From Deltaproteobacteria bacterium (GTDB lineage: Bacteria; Myxococcota_A; UBA9042; PHBI01), in contig JAEUKJ010000106.1 in assembly GCA_016792665.1 (NCBI GenBank), forward strand, positions 1 to 32,219: a DNA stretch of 32,219 nt, read 5' to 3'. A program made the position numbers and the translations under genes. Below the pieces are notes generated by a model that saw nothing but the letters and a program-made list of their open reading frames with translations, did no database searches and was not told where the DNA came from. Positions 16,593-24,043 of the stretch are shown here, one piece after another (within the stretch, counting starts at the first letter, position 1; every line of letters begins with the position of its first letter).

Positions 16593-19093
16593 GCAAGCCG
16601 CGTCGACTCGGCGCGACGGCCATCGCGCTCGAGCAGCGCCTGCAAGGCTTTGGCGCGCGGGTCCTGCTGTCGGTGCTCATCCTCCTGAGCCTCCTGCCCC
16701 ACCCGGGCGACCAGGTCACCGACCTCGTCTTCCTGGTCGTCTTCGGCATCGAGCTGACGATCCGCGCGGTAGCCTTCATGGCGCGCGGGCACGCCGAGGA
16801 GGACGACGGCTATCGTCGCACGCGGCGGCGCGTGACCCACGCCATCCTGCTGCTCATCGATCTCGTGGCCCTCTTGTCGTTCGTGCCGTGGTCGGGGCTC
16901 GGCGGCATCTTCGAAGGTCGGTGGCTCCGGCTCTTGAGGCTGTCGCGCATGATGTTGCTGGTCGGCTACTGGGCGCCGCTCTTGAGGGACACGTGGACGG
17001 TGCTGACGCGACACGACCGCATGCGCCAGGTGACGCTGCTCGGGTTGGTGGTCGGACTCCTGGCGTTCGCGGGCGCGACCGTCGTGTCCCAGGTCCCCGT
17101 CGACGGCATCGACTTCGATGGCAATGGCGCCGTCGACCCGGGCGATGCGTCGTTCTGGCCGCGCCTCTGGTGGGCGTTCCGGCAGGTCCAGGACCCGGGC
17201 AACATGATCGAGAACCCCGGCGAGCTGACGGTCGTCCTGGTCTCGCTGGTGCTGACGGTGGCCGGCCTCTTCGTGGTGTCGTTCCTCATCGGCCTCGCGA
17301 CCGACATCGTGCGCGAGCTGGTGCTCATCTCGCGGAACCGGCCGCTGGGCTGGAAGGGGCACACCGTCATCGTGCACGCGACGCCGGGGCTGCCGCGCTT
17401 GCTCGGCGAGCTGACCACCTACTACGAGCGCCTCTTCCGAAGGCAGCGCTTCGTGGTGGCCGATCACGCCGAGGAGCCGCCCGCTGCGCTGCGCTCGGGC
17501 GAGCTCGCGGGGGTGCGGTGGCGGACGACCGACCAGCGCGGGACCGGCCTCGTCGCGCACACCGATGTCGCGACGGCGCGACGCGTGGTGGTCTTGTCCA
17601 AGCCCGAGCTGCCCTTCCCCGATGCGCACGCCGCGGCGACGGTGCTCGACGTGCGCGAGGCGAATGTCGCGGCCTGGGTCGTGGCCGAGATCCTCGACCC
17701 GAACAACATCGCCGCCGCGCGCGTGGCGGGCGGGGCGCGCACCGTCGTCGTGCCGAGCGAGAAGCTCTTCGGGGTCTGGGCGCTGGCGGCGATCCGGCGG
17801 CCGACGCTGATGTCGATCGCCTGGGAGTTGTTGGCGACGCGCGGCGGGGCCGAGGTCTACACCTGCTTCTTCGACGCCGATGGGCTCCCGGGACCGGGGG
17901 CGCCGTGGGTGCCGCCCGCGGGGACGCGGCTGGAGGACCTGAACGCACTGGCGCTGAGCCAGCGCTGGAGCGCGCCAGGCAAGCGCGCGCGGCCGGGCGG
18001 CGTGGTGCCGGTCGGGGTGTTCTACGCGGGTCCGGGGGCGACGGGCGGCGGGCCAGAGACGTGCGAGGCGTTGCTCGCGCCGGCGCCGGGGACGATCCTG
18101 GATCGGCCGGTGCGGGCGCTGGTGGCGGTGGCCGACCACTTCGCGTTGGTCGAGCGCTTCGGCCAGCGCGTGTACGAAGGGGGCGTCGCGCGCGAGGGTG
18201 AGGGCGAGCCTGCGCTGGCGCTCGAGGTGGGCGTTGGCGAGGCGCCGATCCGGCCGAAGAAGGTGCTGCTCTGCGGCTTCCGACCGGCGACTGTGGTGGT
18301 GTGCGCGGGCCTCCTGGCGGACGCGGTCGACGCGCTGGAGATCGTCCTCGTCATGCGCCACGAGGACAGCGTGAGGGTCGCGGCGCAGACCTTCCGCGAG
18401 CACGGCCTCGGGGCCACCACCCAACACGCGTGCTTCGCGGGAAGCTTCACCGCCGAGGAGGCCGACGTCTTCCGTTGGGCCGGCCCGGGGGGCGCGGCCG
18501 GGCGGCGGGGCGGGCGCGTGCGGCTCGTGCGCGCGGACTGGACCTCGGAGCGGACCTTGTCGGGACTCGAGGCCGGGGTGGAGCACGTCGCGGCGTACGA
18601 CACGGTGCTGCTGCTGGGCTCGCACGAGGCCGAGTACGATGGCCGGACGGCGATGGCGGTCCTGAAGATCGCCGACCTCCTGGGGGCCGCGGGCCGAAGC
18701 GGCGGGCCGCGGGTCGTGGCCGGTGTGGCGGACGCCGAGCTCGGGCGGCGCCTGGCCGATCGCTTCCACAAGCGCACGGGCCTGGTCCCCGTCGTCCTCG
18801 AGGCCGAGGAGCTGCGCGCCCTGTTCGTGTTCCAGTCGATCGCCGTGCCGGGCTGGGAGACGATCTACCTGGACCTCCTGGCTCCAGGCGGACGGAGTCT
18901 CCTGCGGCTGCCAGTTACAGGCGGTTACGAGGCCGGCAAGTCCGCGAGCTTCAAGGAGCTCGCGCGTGCCGTGCGCGACCGCGGCGTGCTCATTGCGGTC
19001 GAGTCGAGGTCGGGCGCGCGCCTCATCGCGCCGGCCCCGGATGAGGGGCCATGGGCGCTCGAAGACCTCGCGGCGCTGATCGTGATCGGCTGA
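16589..19093 (+). CDS. CASTOR/POLLUX-like ion channel with RCK-type domains
   Basis: 834 residues. The N-terminal region (about 20-255) has several membrane helices, including an Arg-rich S4-like stretch (WLRLLRLSRMM), then a pore region with RQVQDPGN (Asp202). The large soluble part has two RCK-like nucleotide-binding Rossmann units, starting about GWKGHTVIVHA and later KKVLLCGFRPATVVV. This layout fits the CASTOR/POLLUX family, which includes plant nuclear calcium/potassium channels and bacterial homologues. Unusually, DFDGNGAVDPGD (175-186), an EF-hand/dockerin-like calcium loop, lies just before the pore helix on the predicted outer side. It is coupled by ATGA overlap to the MBL-fold gene. 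It ends 48 nt from the convergent CRM gene, and ion selectivity cannot be read from sequence. Confidence 0.85.
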   Translation: MSKPRRLGATAIALEQRLQGFGARVLLSVLILLSLLPHPGDQVTDLVFLVVFGIELTIRAVAFMARGHAEEDDGYRRTRRRVTHAILLLIDLVALLSFVPWSGLGGIFEGRWLRLLRLSRMMLLVGYWAPLLRDTWTVLTRHDRMRQVTLLGLVVGLLAFAGATVVSQVPVDGIDFDGNGAVDPGDASFWPRLWWAFRQVQDPGNMIENPGELTVVLVSLVLTVAGLFVVSFLIGLATDIVRELVLISRNRPLGWKGHTVIVHATPGLPRLLGELTTYYERLFRRQRFVVADHAEEPPAALRSGELAGVRWRTTDQRGTGLVAHTDVATARRVVVLSKPELPFPDAHAAATVLDVREANVAAWVVAEILDPNNIAAARVAGGARTVVVPSEKLFGVWALAAIRRPTLMSIAWELLATRGGAEVYTCFFDADGLPGPGAPWVPPAGTRLEDLNALALSQRWSAPGKRARPGGVVPVGVFYAGPGATGGGPETCEALLAPAPGTILDRPVRALVAVADHFALVERFGQRVYEGGVAREGEGEPALALEVGVGEAPIRPKKVLLCGFRPATVVVCAGLLADAVDALEIVLVMRHEDSVRVAAQTFREHGLGATTQHACFAGSFTAEEADVFRWAGPGGAAGRRGGRVRLVRADWTSERTLSGLEAGVEHVAAYDTVLLLGSHEAEYDGRTAMAVLKIADLLGAAGRSGGPRVVAGVADAELGRRLADRFHKRTGLVPVVLEAEELRALFVFQSIAVPGWETIYLDLLAPGGRSLLRLPVTGGYEAGKSASFKELARAVRDRGVLIAVESRSGARLIAPAPDEGPWALEDLAALIVIG

Positions 19094-19096
19094 GGG

Positions 19097-19120
19097 CTGG
19101 CTCGGCCAGGCCTTCGGCGG
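19097..19120 (+). repeat. 24-nt dispersed repeat, copy B
   Basis: Matches 4461-4484 at 23 of 24 positions. It lies immediately after the channel stop codon, between convergent genes. The mismatch weakens the hairpin possible in copy A. Confidence 0.5.
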
Positions 19121-19141
19121 AGGGGCGTCGAGCGGGAGGCG

Positions 19142-19927
19142 TCAGGCCTTGGAGCCCGCGCGCGGCTTGCGGGGGCGAGCGGCGCGCTTGTGGGTGCGCG
19201 TCGCGCCCGAGGGCTTCTTCGGGGCCGGTGCCTCGGGGGCGAAGAGGTGCTTCATCGTCGGCGGCTGGAACGGCACGTCGGGGCGATAGATCACCGCGGT
19301 CTTGCCGACGCGCTGGATGAGCTGACCGCCAGCAGCCCAGGCGAGGTCGACGGCCGAGTCGTCCTTGTCGAGGCGGGCGCGCGGGGTGAGCTTGGCCTTG
19401 ACGAGGCCGTGGCGCGCGAGGGCCTCGCGGGCGCTCTCGACGAGGCCCGCCGAGAGGCCGTCGCGGCCGATGAGGATGGAGGCTTCGAGCGCGTGCGCGA
19501 TGCCGCGGAGCTCTTTGATGCGCTCACGCGTGGGGGCGGGACGGCGCGTGCCGCGCAGCACGACGGTGGTGTCGTCGACCTCGGGTGAGGCCTCGCCGTG
19601 GACGTGCCCGAGGTCGAAGACGGGGCCGAGGCGATGGGCGAGGGCCGCGGCGTTCTCGGTCGCGCCGTGGACGACGATGACCACGACGCCGCCGGGGACG
19701 ACGCCCTGGATGAGCTCGCGGGCTTCGGCGGGGACGAGCGGCGCGGGCGGAGCGGCGATCTCGACGAGGCCGGTCGGGGCGATGACGTCCTCGACGAAGG
19801 TCGCGCCCGAGGCGCTCACGAGGCTGTCGAGCGCGGTGCGGAGCTCGGGGCTCGTGAGCGAGACGCGCACCTCTTTGTCGGGTCCGAGGTCGAGGAGGCG
19901 GGCGATGGTGCGGGCGAGGCGCTGCAT
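19142..19927 (-). CDS. CRM/YhbY-domain RNA-binding protein with an extra N-terminal domain
   Basis: 261 residues, ATG 19927 with a good AGGAAGGA ribosome site. Residues about 138-225 match the CRM (YhbY) domain: LRGIAHALEASILIG, the RNA-binding loop GRDGLSAGL, GLVKAKL, and the end QRVGKTAVIYRP. YhbY binds pre-50S ribosomal RNA. YhbY alone is about 95 residues. Here about 130 residues precede it, with strand-helix features (VPGGVVVIVV, TTVVLRGTRR) recalling the second half of a Rossmann methyltransferase without a SAM motif. A basic Lys/Arg/Pro tail (about 237-261) may aid RNA binding. It lies 56 nt downstream of the VWA gene on the same strand. A ribosome-assembly role is inferred. Confidence 0.8.
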   Translation of the reverse strand: MQRLARTIARLLDLGPDKEVRVSLTSPELRTALDSLVSASGATFVEDVIAPTGLVEIAAPPAPLVPAEARELIQGVVPGGVVVIVVHGATENAAALAHRLGPVFDLGHVHGEASPEVDDTTVVLRGTRRPAPTRERIKELRGIAHALEASILIGRDGLSAGLVESAREALARHGLVKAKLTPRARLDKDDSAVDLAWAAGGQLIQRVGKTAVIYRPDVPFQPPTMKHLFAPEAPAPKKPSGATRTHKRAARPRKPRAGSKA

Positions 19928-19983
19928 GAAATCCTTCCTGAGGTCGGGGCGCCGGCTGGAGGGCGGGCCACGAAGGGGCGCTG

Positions 19984-21402
19984 CTAGCGCGTTATGGGCG
20001 CCTTGACAATGCTCGGCTTCTTGCGCGCGCCGACCGGGACGGTCGAGACGAGGCGCCCGTCGGGCGTGACGGTGTGGATCTCATCGGCCGCGCTGGTGAG
20101 CTCGGCGTGCGCGAGGGCGAGATCGGCGGCGAGGCCCGAGCGCTCGCCAGCCCAGGTGTCGGCGGCGGCGCTGGCGTCGATGCGATCGCGCGGGACCAGG
20201 GCCAGGACGAGGCGCGGCGGGCCACCGGGGCGACGGGCGCCGAGGGCGCGGTGGGCGCGGAGACGGGCCATGGTCTCGCCGGAGAGCGGCGCGTGCCCGT
20301 CGGTGATGAGGACCAGGTCGGCGCGATCCAAGGTCGCGAGCCGGTCGAGCCCCCAGCGGAGGGGGCCGTCGAAGTCGGTGCCGCCATGGAAGCTCGCCAT
20401 CAGGAAGGCGAAGAGGTGCTCCGGCGAGGCTTTGGCGAAGGGGAGGACGCGCAGGCTGCCGCGCCCGCCGAAGAGGGCGACCTCGACCGGGCGTCGCTCG
20501 CGCAGGAGGCGGCGTGCAATGGCGAGCGCCAGGGCCTTGGCGCGGGCCTCGGGCTCGCCGAGCATCGAGCCCGAGGTGTCGACGAGCAGGATGGCGGGAC
20601 CGCGGACGAGCGAGCGAGCGTCGTCGCCGGGGCCGGCGTGAGCGAGCGCCATCGCGCGGCGCTCGGCGAGACGCATGAGGAAGAGGTCCTCGGTGGCCGG
20701 GTCGCCGAGCAGGGCGAGCTCGCTCGGGAGGAGGTCGGCGAGGTCGCCACCGAGGCGCACCCCGGTGACCTCGCCACGGCCGCCGCGCTCGGGGTGTGGG
20801 CCGACGGCGGGGCCGGCCTCGAGGCGTCCGAGGTGGTCGGCGAGGCGGGCGAGCTCGGGGCGACGCGCGAGCAGGGCATCGAGGGTCGCAAGGCGGTCGG
20901 AGACGACGGCGAGCAGGCGCGAGCCCTCGGGGTGCGAGCCCGCGCTCGAGAACGGCGAGAGCCGCGCGAGGGCGTCCTCGAGGTCGAAGAGGGCCAGGGC
21001 GTGATCTTCGGCGAGCGCGAGCGCGCGGCCCAGCGGCGAGGCGCGGGACGGCGGAGGCGTGGGCGGCGCGGGAACGGGCGGCGTAGGAGCAGGTGCGGGA
21101 GTGGGCGGCGTGGGAGTGGGTGCGGGAGTGGGCGGCGTGGGATCAGGGGCGGGCGGGGGCGTGGGCGTGGGAGGAGGTGTGGGCGGGCGAGGCGAGGCAT
21201 GGAGGTGCGCGAGAAAGGTGCGCGCCGCGTGGGTGGCGCGTGCGCGGGAGCCGCGGCAGAGGGAGGCGAGGCCCGCGAGCTCGGCGGGCTGGGTCTCGCG
21301 GCTCAAGGCCTGAGGCCAGGGTCCACGGCCGTCGAGGAAGGCCGCGAGCGCCGACGTGAGCGCGTCGCGGGACGCGTGGCTCGCCAAGGACGCGTCGCTC
21401 AA
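19984..21402 (-). CDS. VWA-domain protein, ViaA-like partner of the MoxR ATPase
   Basis: 472 residues, with TTG start at 21402 forming a TTGA overlap with the upstream stop; more upstream frame lies over the neighbour and is Arg/Pro-rich. A short helical N-terminus is followed by a long Pro/Thr/Ala linker (about 68-118) and a helical middle. The C-terminal von Willebrand A domain has a complete metal site: DTSGS (Asp275), GTDFDG (Thr342) and ITDGHA (Asp368). In Escherichia coli the VWA protein ViaA works with the MoxR-type ATPase RavA in metallo-enzyme and respiratory-complex maturation and aminoglycoside sensitivity. Order and coupling here match that system. The function is inferred from it. 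Confidence 0.84.
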   Translation of the reverse strand: MSDASLASHASRDALTSALAAFLDGRGPWPQALSRETQPAELAGLASLCRGSRARATHAARTFLAHLHASPRPPTPPPTPTPPPAPDPTPPTPAPTPTPPTPAPAPTPPVPAPPTPPPSRASPLGRALALAEDHALALFDLEDALARLSPFSSAGSHPEGSRLLAVVSDRLATLDALLARRPELARLADHLGRLEAGPAVGPHPERGGRGEVTGVRLGGDLADLLPSELALLGDPATEDLFLMRLAERRAMALAHAGPGDDARSLVRGPAILLVDTSGSMLGEPEARAKALALAIARRLLRERRPVEVALFGGRGSLRVLPFAKASPEHLFAFLMASFHGGTDFDGPLRWGLDRLATLDRADLVLITDGHAPLSGETMARLRAHRALGARRPGGPPRLVLALVPRDRIDASAAADTWAGERSGLAADLALAHAELTSAADEIHTVTPDGRLVSTVPVGARKKPSIVKAPITR

Positions 21403-23216
21403 CGTGCGCGATCCGGATCGCGCGGGTCGCGTGACGGGGCGAGATCGACCGAGGGACGCGGCGGCAGGCGGGGCACGCCGGCTCTCCGGAGCTCGCCCGA
21501 CAAGGCACGCAGCGCCGAGAGGGCCGGGCTGCCCGGGGCGATGCCGCGGTCGGCGAGGAAGTGCTGGAGGGAGGGCCAGTCCGACAAGAGGGCCCACCAG
21601 CAGGCCGGATCCAGCACGAGCGTCGTCACGGTGCGATGCCACTCGGTTGCTTCGTCGAGCTCACGCCCTTCGGAGGTGGCGCGATCGATGAGCTTGCGCT
21701 GGATGCGACCGGCGATGAGCGGGGCCGCGTCGAAGAGCAGGAAGCCGTTGTTGGAGACCGGGATCCACGCGTCGGGATCGCTGTCCGGGGGCATGAGCCA
21801 GAGGGCCACCTCGAGGTCACGGGCCTCGCGCGGATCGCGCTCGCGGCCTTCGCGTGAGAGGGCCTGGACCTTCTTCATGCGGGCGAGCTGGGCGTCGACG
21901 GCCGCGCCCGGGGCGGTGGAGAACGCAGTCGTCTCGCCTCCGAGCTCGGCGCGGTGGCGGCGCGCGACCTCTCGATAGGCCTCGAGCTCGCGACGCGCCA
22001 GGACGAAGGCGGCGGCCAGCCGACCCGGCGCCAGGTCCAGCCACGGGCTCTCGGCGATCGCCGTGAAGAGGGCGTCGCGCTGCGTGAGCAGCTCGGCCTC
22101 GCGCTGGTCGAGCTCGCGCTCGAAGGCGTCGACCCGGGCCAATCGCGCCGCGTAGGCGGCCTCGACATCGCGGGCCTCCTCATCGCCCTCGACCGCTTCC
22201 CATGCGGCCTCGAGCCGGGCCGAGAGCGACGGCAGGACGAGGGCGTCGACGGTCCGGCCGAGGAGTCCGCGCAGAGCGCCATCGCTCTGACCCGGGATGC
22301 CGAAGCAGGACCCGAGCAAGAGCAGCTCGACCGGGCCGACCTCGTCGCGACCCGAGGTCCAGGCGGCGACGCGCGCGAGCTCGACTGCCTGACGAAAGCG
22401 GCGATCGCTGGCGGCGATGCCGAGCGCCGAGAGGCCGTCGCGCAGCGCGACGAGCGCGTCGGCGAAGGCTCTCGGGACCGCGACTCCTGCGGCCTCGCGC
22501 CGGATGGCGTGGAGCTCGGAGAGGTGGAGGCGATCGGCCTCGGCGATGGTGAGTGCCGGACGCTGACCGGTCACGACCGAGACGAAGGCCTCGGCGTCTT
22601 CGATCGGCGCGATGTCGAGGCGCACGAGGAAGCGATCCCAGAGTGCCGCCAGGCCATCGCCGCCGGCCGCTTCGGAGGCCGGGTCGCCGAGCTGCGGAGC
22701 CTCGTTGGAGGCGCCGACGAGGCCTATCAGCGGCACGCGGAGGCGGCGGGCGCCGCAGTGGAAGACGCGCTCGTTCAGGATGCCGAGCAGCGTGTTGAGG
22801 ACCGCCGAGCTGGCCTTGAAGACCTCGTCGAGGAAGGCGATGTGCGCGTCGGGCAGGTACCCGTCGGTGAGGCGCCGATAGTCCTCGTCCTTCAGCCCTT
22901 GGATGGACAGGGGCCCGAAGAGCTCGTCGGGGTGCGAGAAGCGCGTGAGGAGGTACTCGAAGTAGCGCACGCGGTCGTCGGCGGTGCCCTCGCGCGGGGC
23001 AGCCGGGTCGCTCGCGAAGGCTTCGGAGGCGGCCCGCGCGAGCATCGACTTGCCCGTCCCCGGAGGTCCGAGCAAGAGCACGTGCTGGCCGGCGACGAGA
23101 GCCAGGAGCAGCATGCGCGCGGGGGCCTCGCGTTCGACGAAGGTCGCGTCGAAGGCGCGGACGATGGACGCCAGGCGAGCGCTCAAGCGGGCGCGATCGA
23201 GGTTCGGGCCGTGCAT
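21399..23216 (-). CDS. ravA: MoxR-type AAA+ ATPase, RavA-like
   Basis: 605 residues. Walker A GPPGTGKS (50-57), Walker B IAFLDE (Asp130/Glu131), sensor 1 in GASNE, and the RavA-type stretches YFEYLLTRFSHPDELFGPLS and LNTLLGILNERVFHCGA are all clear, which places it in the RavA branch of MoxR ATPases. A heptad-rich coiled coil (about 350-375) and a C-terminal extension follow. ATG 23216 is chosen because a -10-like TATGAG lies exactly 7 nt upstream; ATG 23228 would lie within that element and lacks a ribosome site. The stop overlaps the VWA start. The tRNA-Arg gene lies 43 nt upstream on the same strand. Confidence 0.87.
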   Translation of the reverse strand: MHGPNLDRARLSARLASIVRAFDATFVEREAPARMLLLALVAGQHVLLLGPPGTGKSMLARAASEAFASDPAAPREGTADDRVRYFEYLLTRFSHPDELFGPLSIQGLKDEDYRRLTDGYLPDAHIAFLDEVFKASSAVLNTLLGILNERVFHCGARRLRVPLIGLVGASNEAPQLGDPASEAAGGDGLAALWDRFLVRLDIAPIEDAEAFVSVVTGQRPALTIAEADRLHLSELHAIRREAAGVAVPRAFADALVALRDGLSALGIAASDRRFRQAVELARVAAWTSGRDEVGPVELLLLGSCFGIPGQSDGALRGLLGRTVDALVLPSLSARLEAAWEAVEGDEEARDVEAAYAARLARVDAFERELDQREAELLTQRDALFTAIAESPWLDLAPGRLAAAFVLARRELEAYREVARRHRAELGGETTAFSTAPGAAVDAQLARMKKVQALSREGRERDPREARDLEVALWLMPPDSDPDAWIPVSNNGFLLFDAAPLIAGRIQRKLIDRATSEGRELDEATEWHRTVTTLVLDPACWWALLSDWPSLQHFLADRGIAPGSPALSALRALSGELRRAGVPRLPPRPSVDLAPSRDPRDPDRAR

Positions 23217-23223
23217 GACCGCT

Positions 23224-23232
23224 CTCATAGCA
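23224..23232 (-). promoter_or_regulatory. Extended -10 element before the RavA-like gene
   Basis: TGCTATGAG on the minus strand, an extended -10 (TGn plus TATGAG), ends 7 nt before ATG 23216. There is no good -35. This is leaderless geometry. Confidence 0.4.
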
Positions 23233-23258
23233 CGCAGGCGGGTCCCTGAGGGGAGGTC

Positions 23259-23332
23259 TGCGCGGTACAGGATTCGAACCTGTGGCCTTCGGCTCCGGAG
23301 GCCGACGCTCTATCCAGCTGAGCTAACCGCGC
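23259..23332 (-). tRNA. tRNA-Arg (anticodon CCG)
   Basis: A complete 74-nt cloverleaf on the minus strand. The acceptor GCGCGGT pairs with ACCGCGC, the D arm is GCTC/GAGC, the anticodon stem TCGGC/GCCGA holds loop CTCCGGA, and the T arm is ACAGG-TTCGAAT-CCTGT. Anticodon CCG reads CGG (Arg), a frequent codon here. The discriminator base is A and CCA is not encoded. No integrase or attachment-site repeat is seen beside it. Confidence 0.96.
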
Positions 23333-23410
23333 GCGTTTCAGGGAGCCGCCCCGCGCACCCCGAGGGGCGCCCGAAGCGAGGCGGTCGAGGTACACCCCAC
23401 GCACGGGCCC

Positions 23411-23470
23411 GTCAAGCACCACGTCGCCACCTGCGTGGCCGCCAAGCACCACGTCGCTACGTGCTTGCCC
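23411..23470. repeat. Two 30-nt tandem repeats with internal dyads
   Basis: Units 23411-23440 and 23441-23470 share AAGCACCACGTCGC and most other positions. Unit 2 holds CAAGCAC (23443-23449) against GTGCTTG (23461-23467). A degenerate third unit may follow. The copy number is too low for a CRISPR array. It lies in the 711-nt gap between the tRNA and moaB. Confidence 0.6.
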
Positions 23471-23551
23471 GCCAGCCACGGCCGCGCCTCTACGCCTCCG
23501 CCGCGAGCCGGCTCGATGGCGTCGCGGTCGAGCGTTCCTTCCTGACCCTCC

Positions 23552-23572
23552 GGGTGTCGCGAAACGACACCC
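23552..23572. other. Perfect 8-bp hairpin
   Basis: GGGTGTCG (23552-23559) and CGACACCC (23565-23572) flank a 5-nt CGAAA loop. No T tract follows on either strand. It lies just before the lower-GC block at 23600-23940 and may be part of it or mark its boundary. Confidence 0.5.
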
Positions 23573-23599
23573 ACGAGAGAAAACTGCGTCCTCGGACCG

Positions 23600-23940
23600 T
23601 CGCAACGGGGTTCGAACCACCCCGCTGTTTACTGGGGGAAGACCTGAGAGACGTCATGCCGACTTGCGCCGACACAACAGGGGGAAGATTCAGGTGCAGC
23701 GAGATGACCCGGGCCGCTACGTCCGGTCCGAGACGCAAGGAAGGAAACCTGACTTGGGTTAAACCACAAGGCAGGCCGGCCTGGCAATCCCGAAGCGCAA
23801 AAAGTTGACGCGCTTTCGGAACGCTGCGTGAGGACTGGATGAATCTCGTTCGCAGGGCTGGGTACGGGTGTTCCGAGCCGGAGCGAGGACGCAAGCTGTG
23901 TAGCCTCAGTCCCTGCCCTTCGTAAAGCGGAACCTTGGCA
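23600..23940 (+). ncRNA. Candidate structured non-coding RNA, family not recognised
   Basis: About 340 nt with clearly lower GC than the surroundings and no convincing gene in any frame. On the plus strand unpaired-looking bases are rich in A and G, as in folded RNAs. Pairings seen: GGGGT/ACCCC around TCGAACC (23607-23623), ACCTGA/TCAGGT (23642-23647 and 23690-23695), the palindrome CAGGCCGGCCTG (23772-23783), CGAAGCGC/GCGCTTTCG with one bulge (23791-23818), and GCAGGG/CCCTGC (23852-23857 and 23911-23916). GGGGGAAGA occurs twice (23634 and 23680). I do not recognise RNase P, tmRNA, SRP, or a cobalamin or TPP riboswitch. It could be a long leader of moaB, a decayed ribozyme or retroelement RNA, or a new RNA. 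The strand is inferred. Confidence 0.35.
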
Positions 23941-24031
23941 AGACGTCACGTGGAACGCGCTACGGGCCGGCCCGAGCCGACGCCGATCGGCGTGCGGCGC
24001 GGGTTTTCTAGCCATCGTCCGAGGCCAGGAC

Positions 24032-24037
24032 TAAGGT
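24032..24037 (+). promoter_or_regulatory. -10 element of moaB, leaderless geometry
   Basis: TAAGGT ends 6 nt before ATG 24044. The -35 region is weak. No ribosome site is visible, so the transcript probably starts at the start codon. Confidence 0.4.
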
Positions 24038-24043
24038 CGCGCC

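Noticed and set aside
16559..18769. Minus-strand frame opposite the ion channel
   Set aside because: Composition is Arg/His/Gln-rich and the channel on the other strand is strongly supported.
20074..23249. Long plus-strand frames opposite the VWA and MoxR genes
   Set aside because: Both opposite genes have complete motifs. The plus-strand products are low-complexity.
23259..23345. Genomic-island attachment site at tRNA-Arg
   Set aside because: No integrase gene and no duplicated 3' tRNA end in the window.
23490..24015. Short minus-strand frames in the tRNA-moaB gap
   Set aside because: They cross the RNA-like block in two different frames, lack ribosome sites, and their translation has no coding composition.
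23600..24043. Molybdenum-cofactor or cobalamin riboswitch upstream of moaB
   Set aside because: No characteristic conserved segments recognised, and moaB has a -10-like box 6 nt before its start, leaving no leader.
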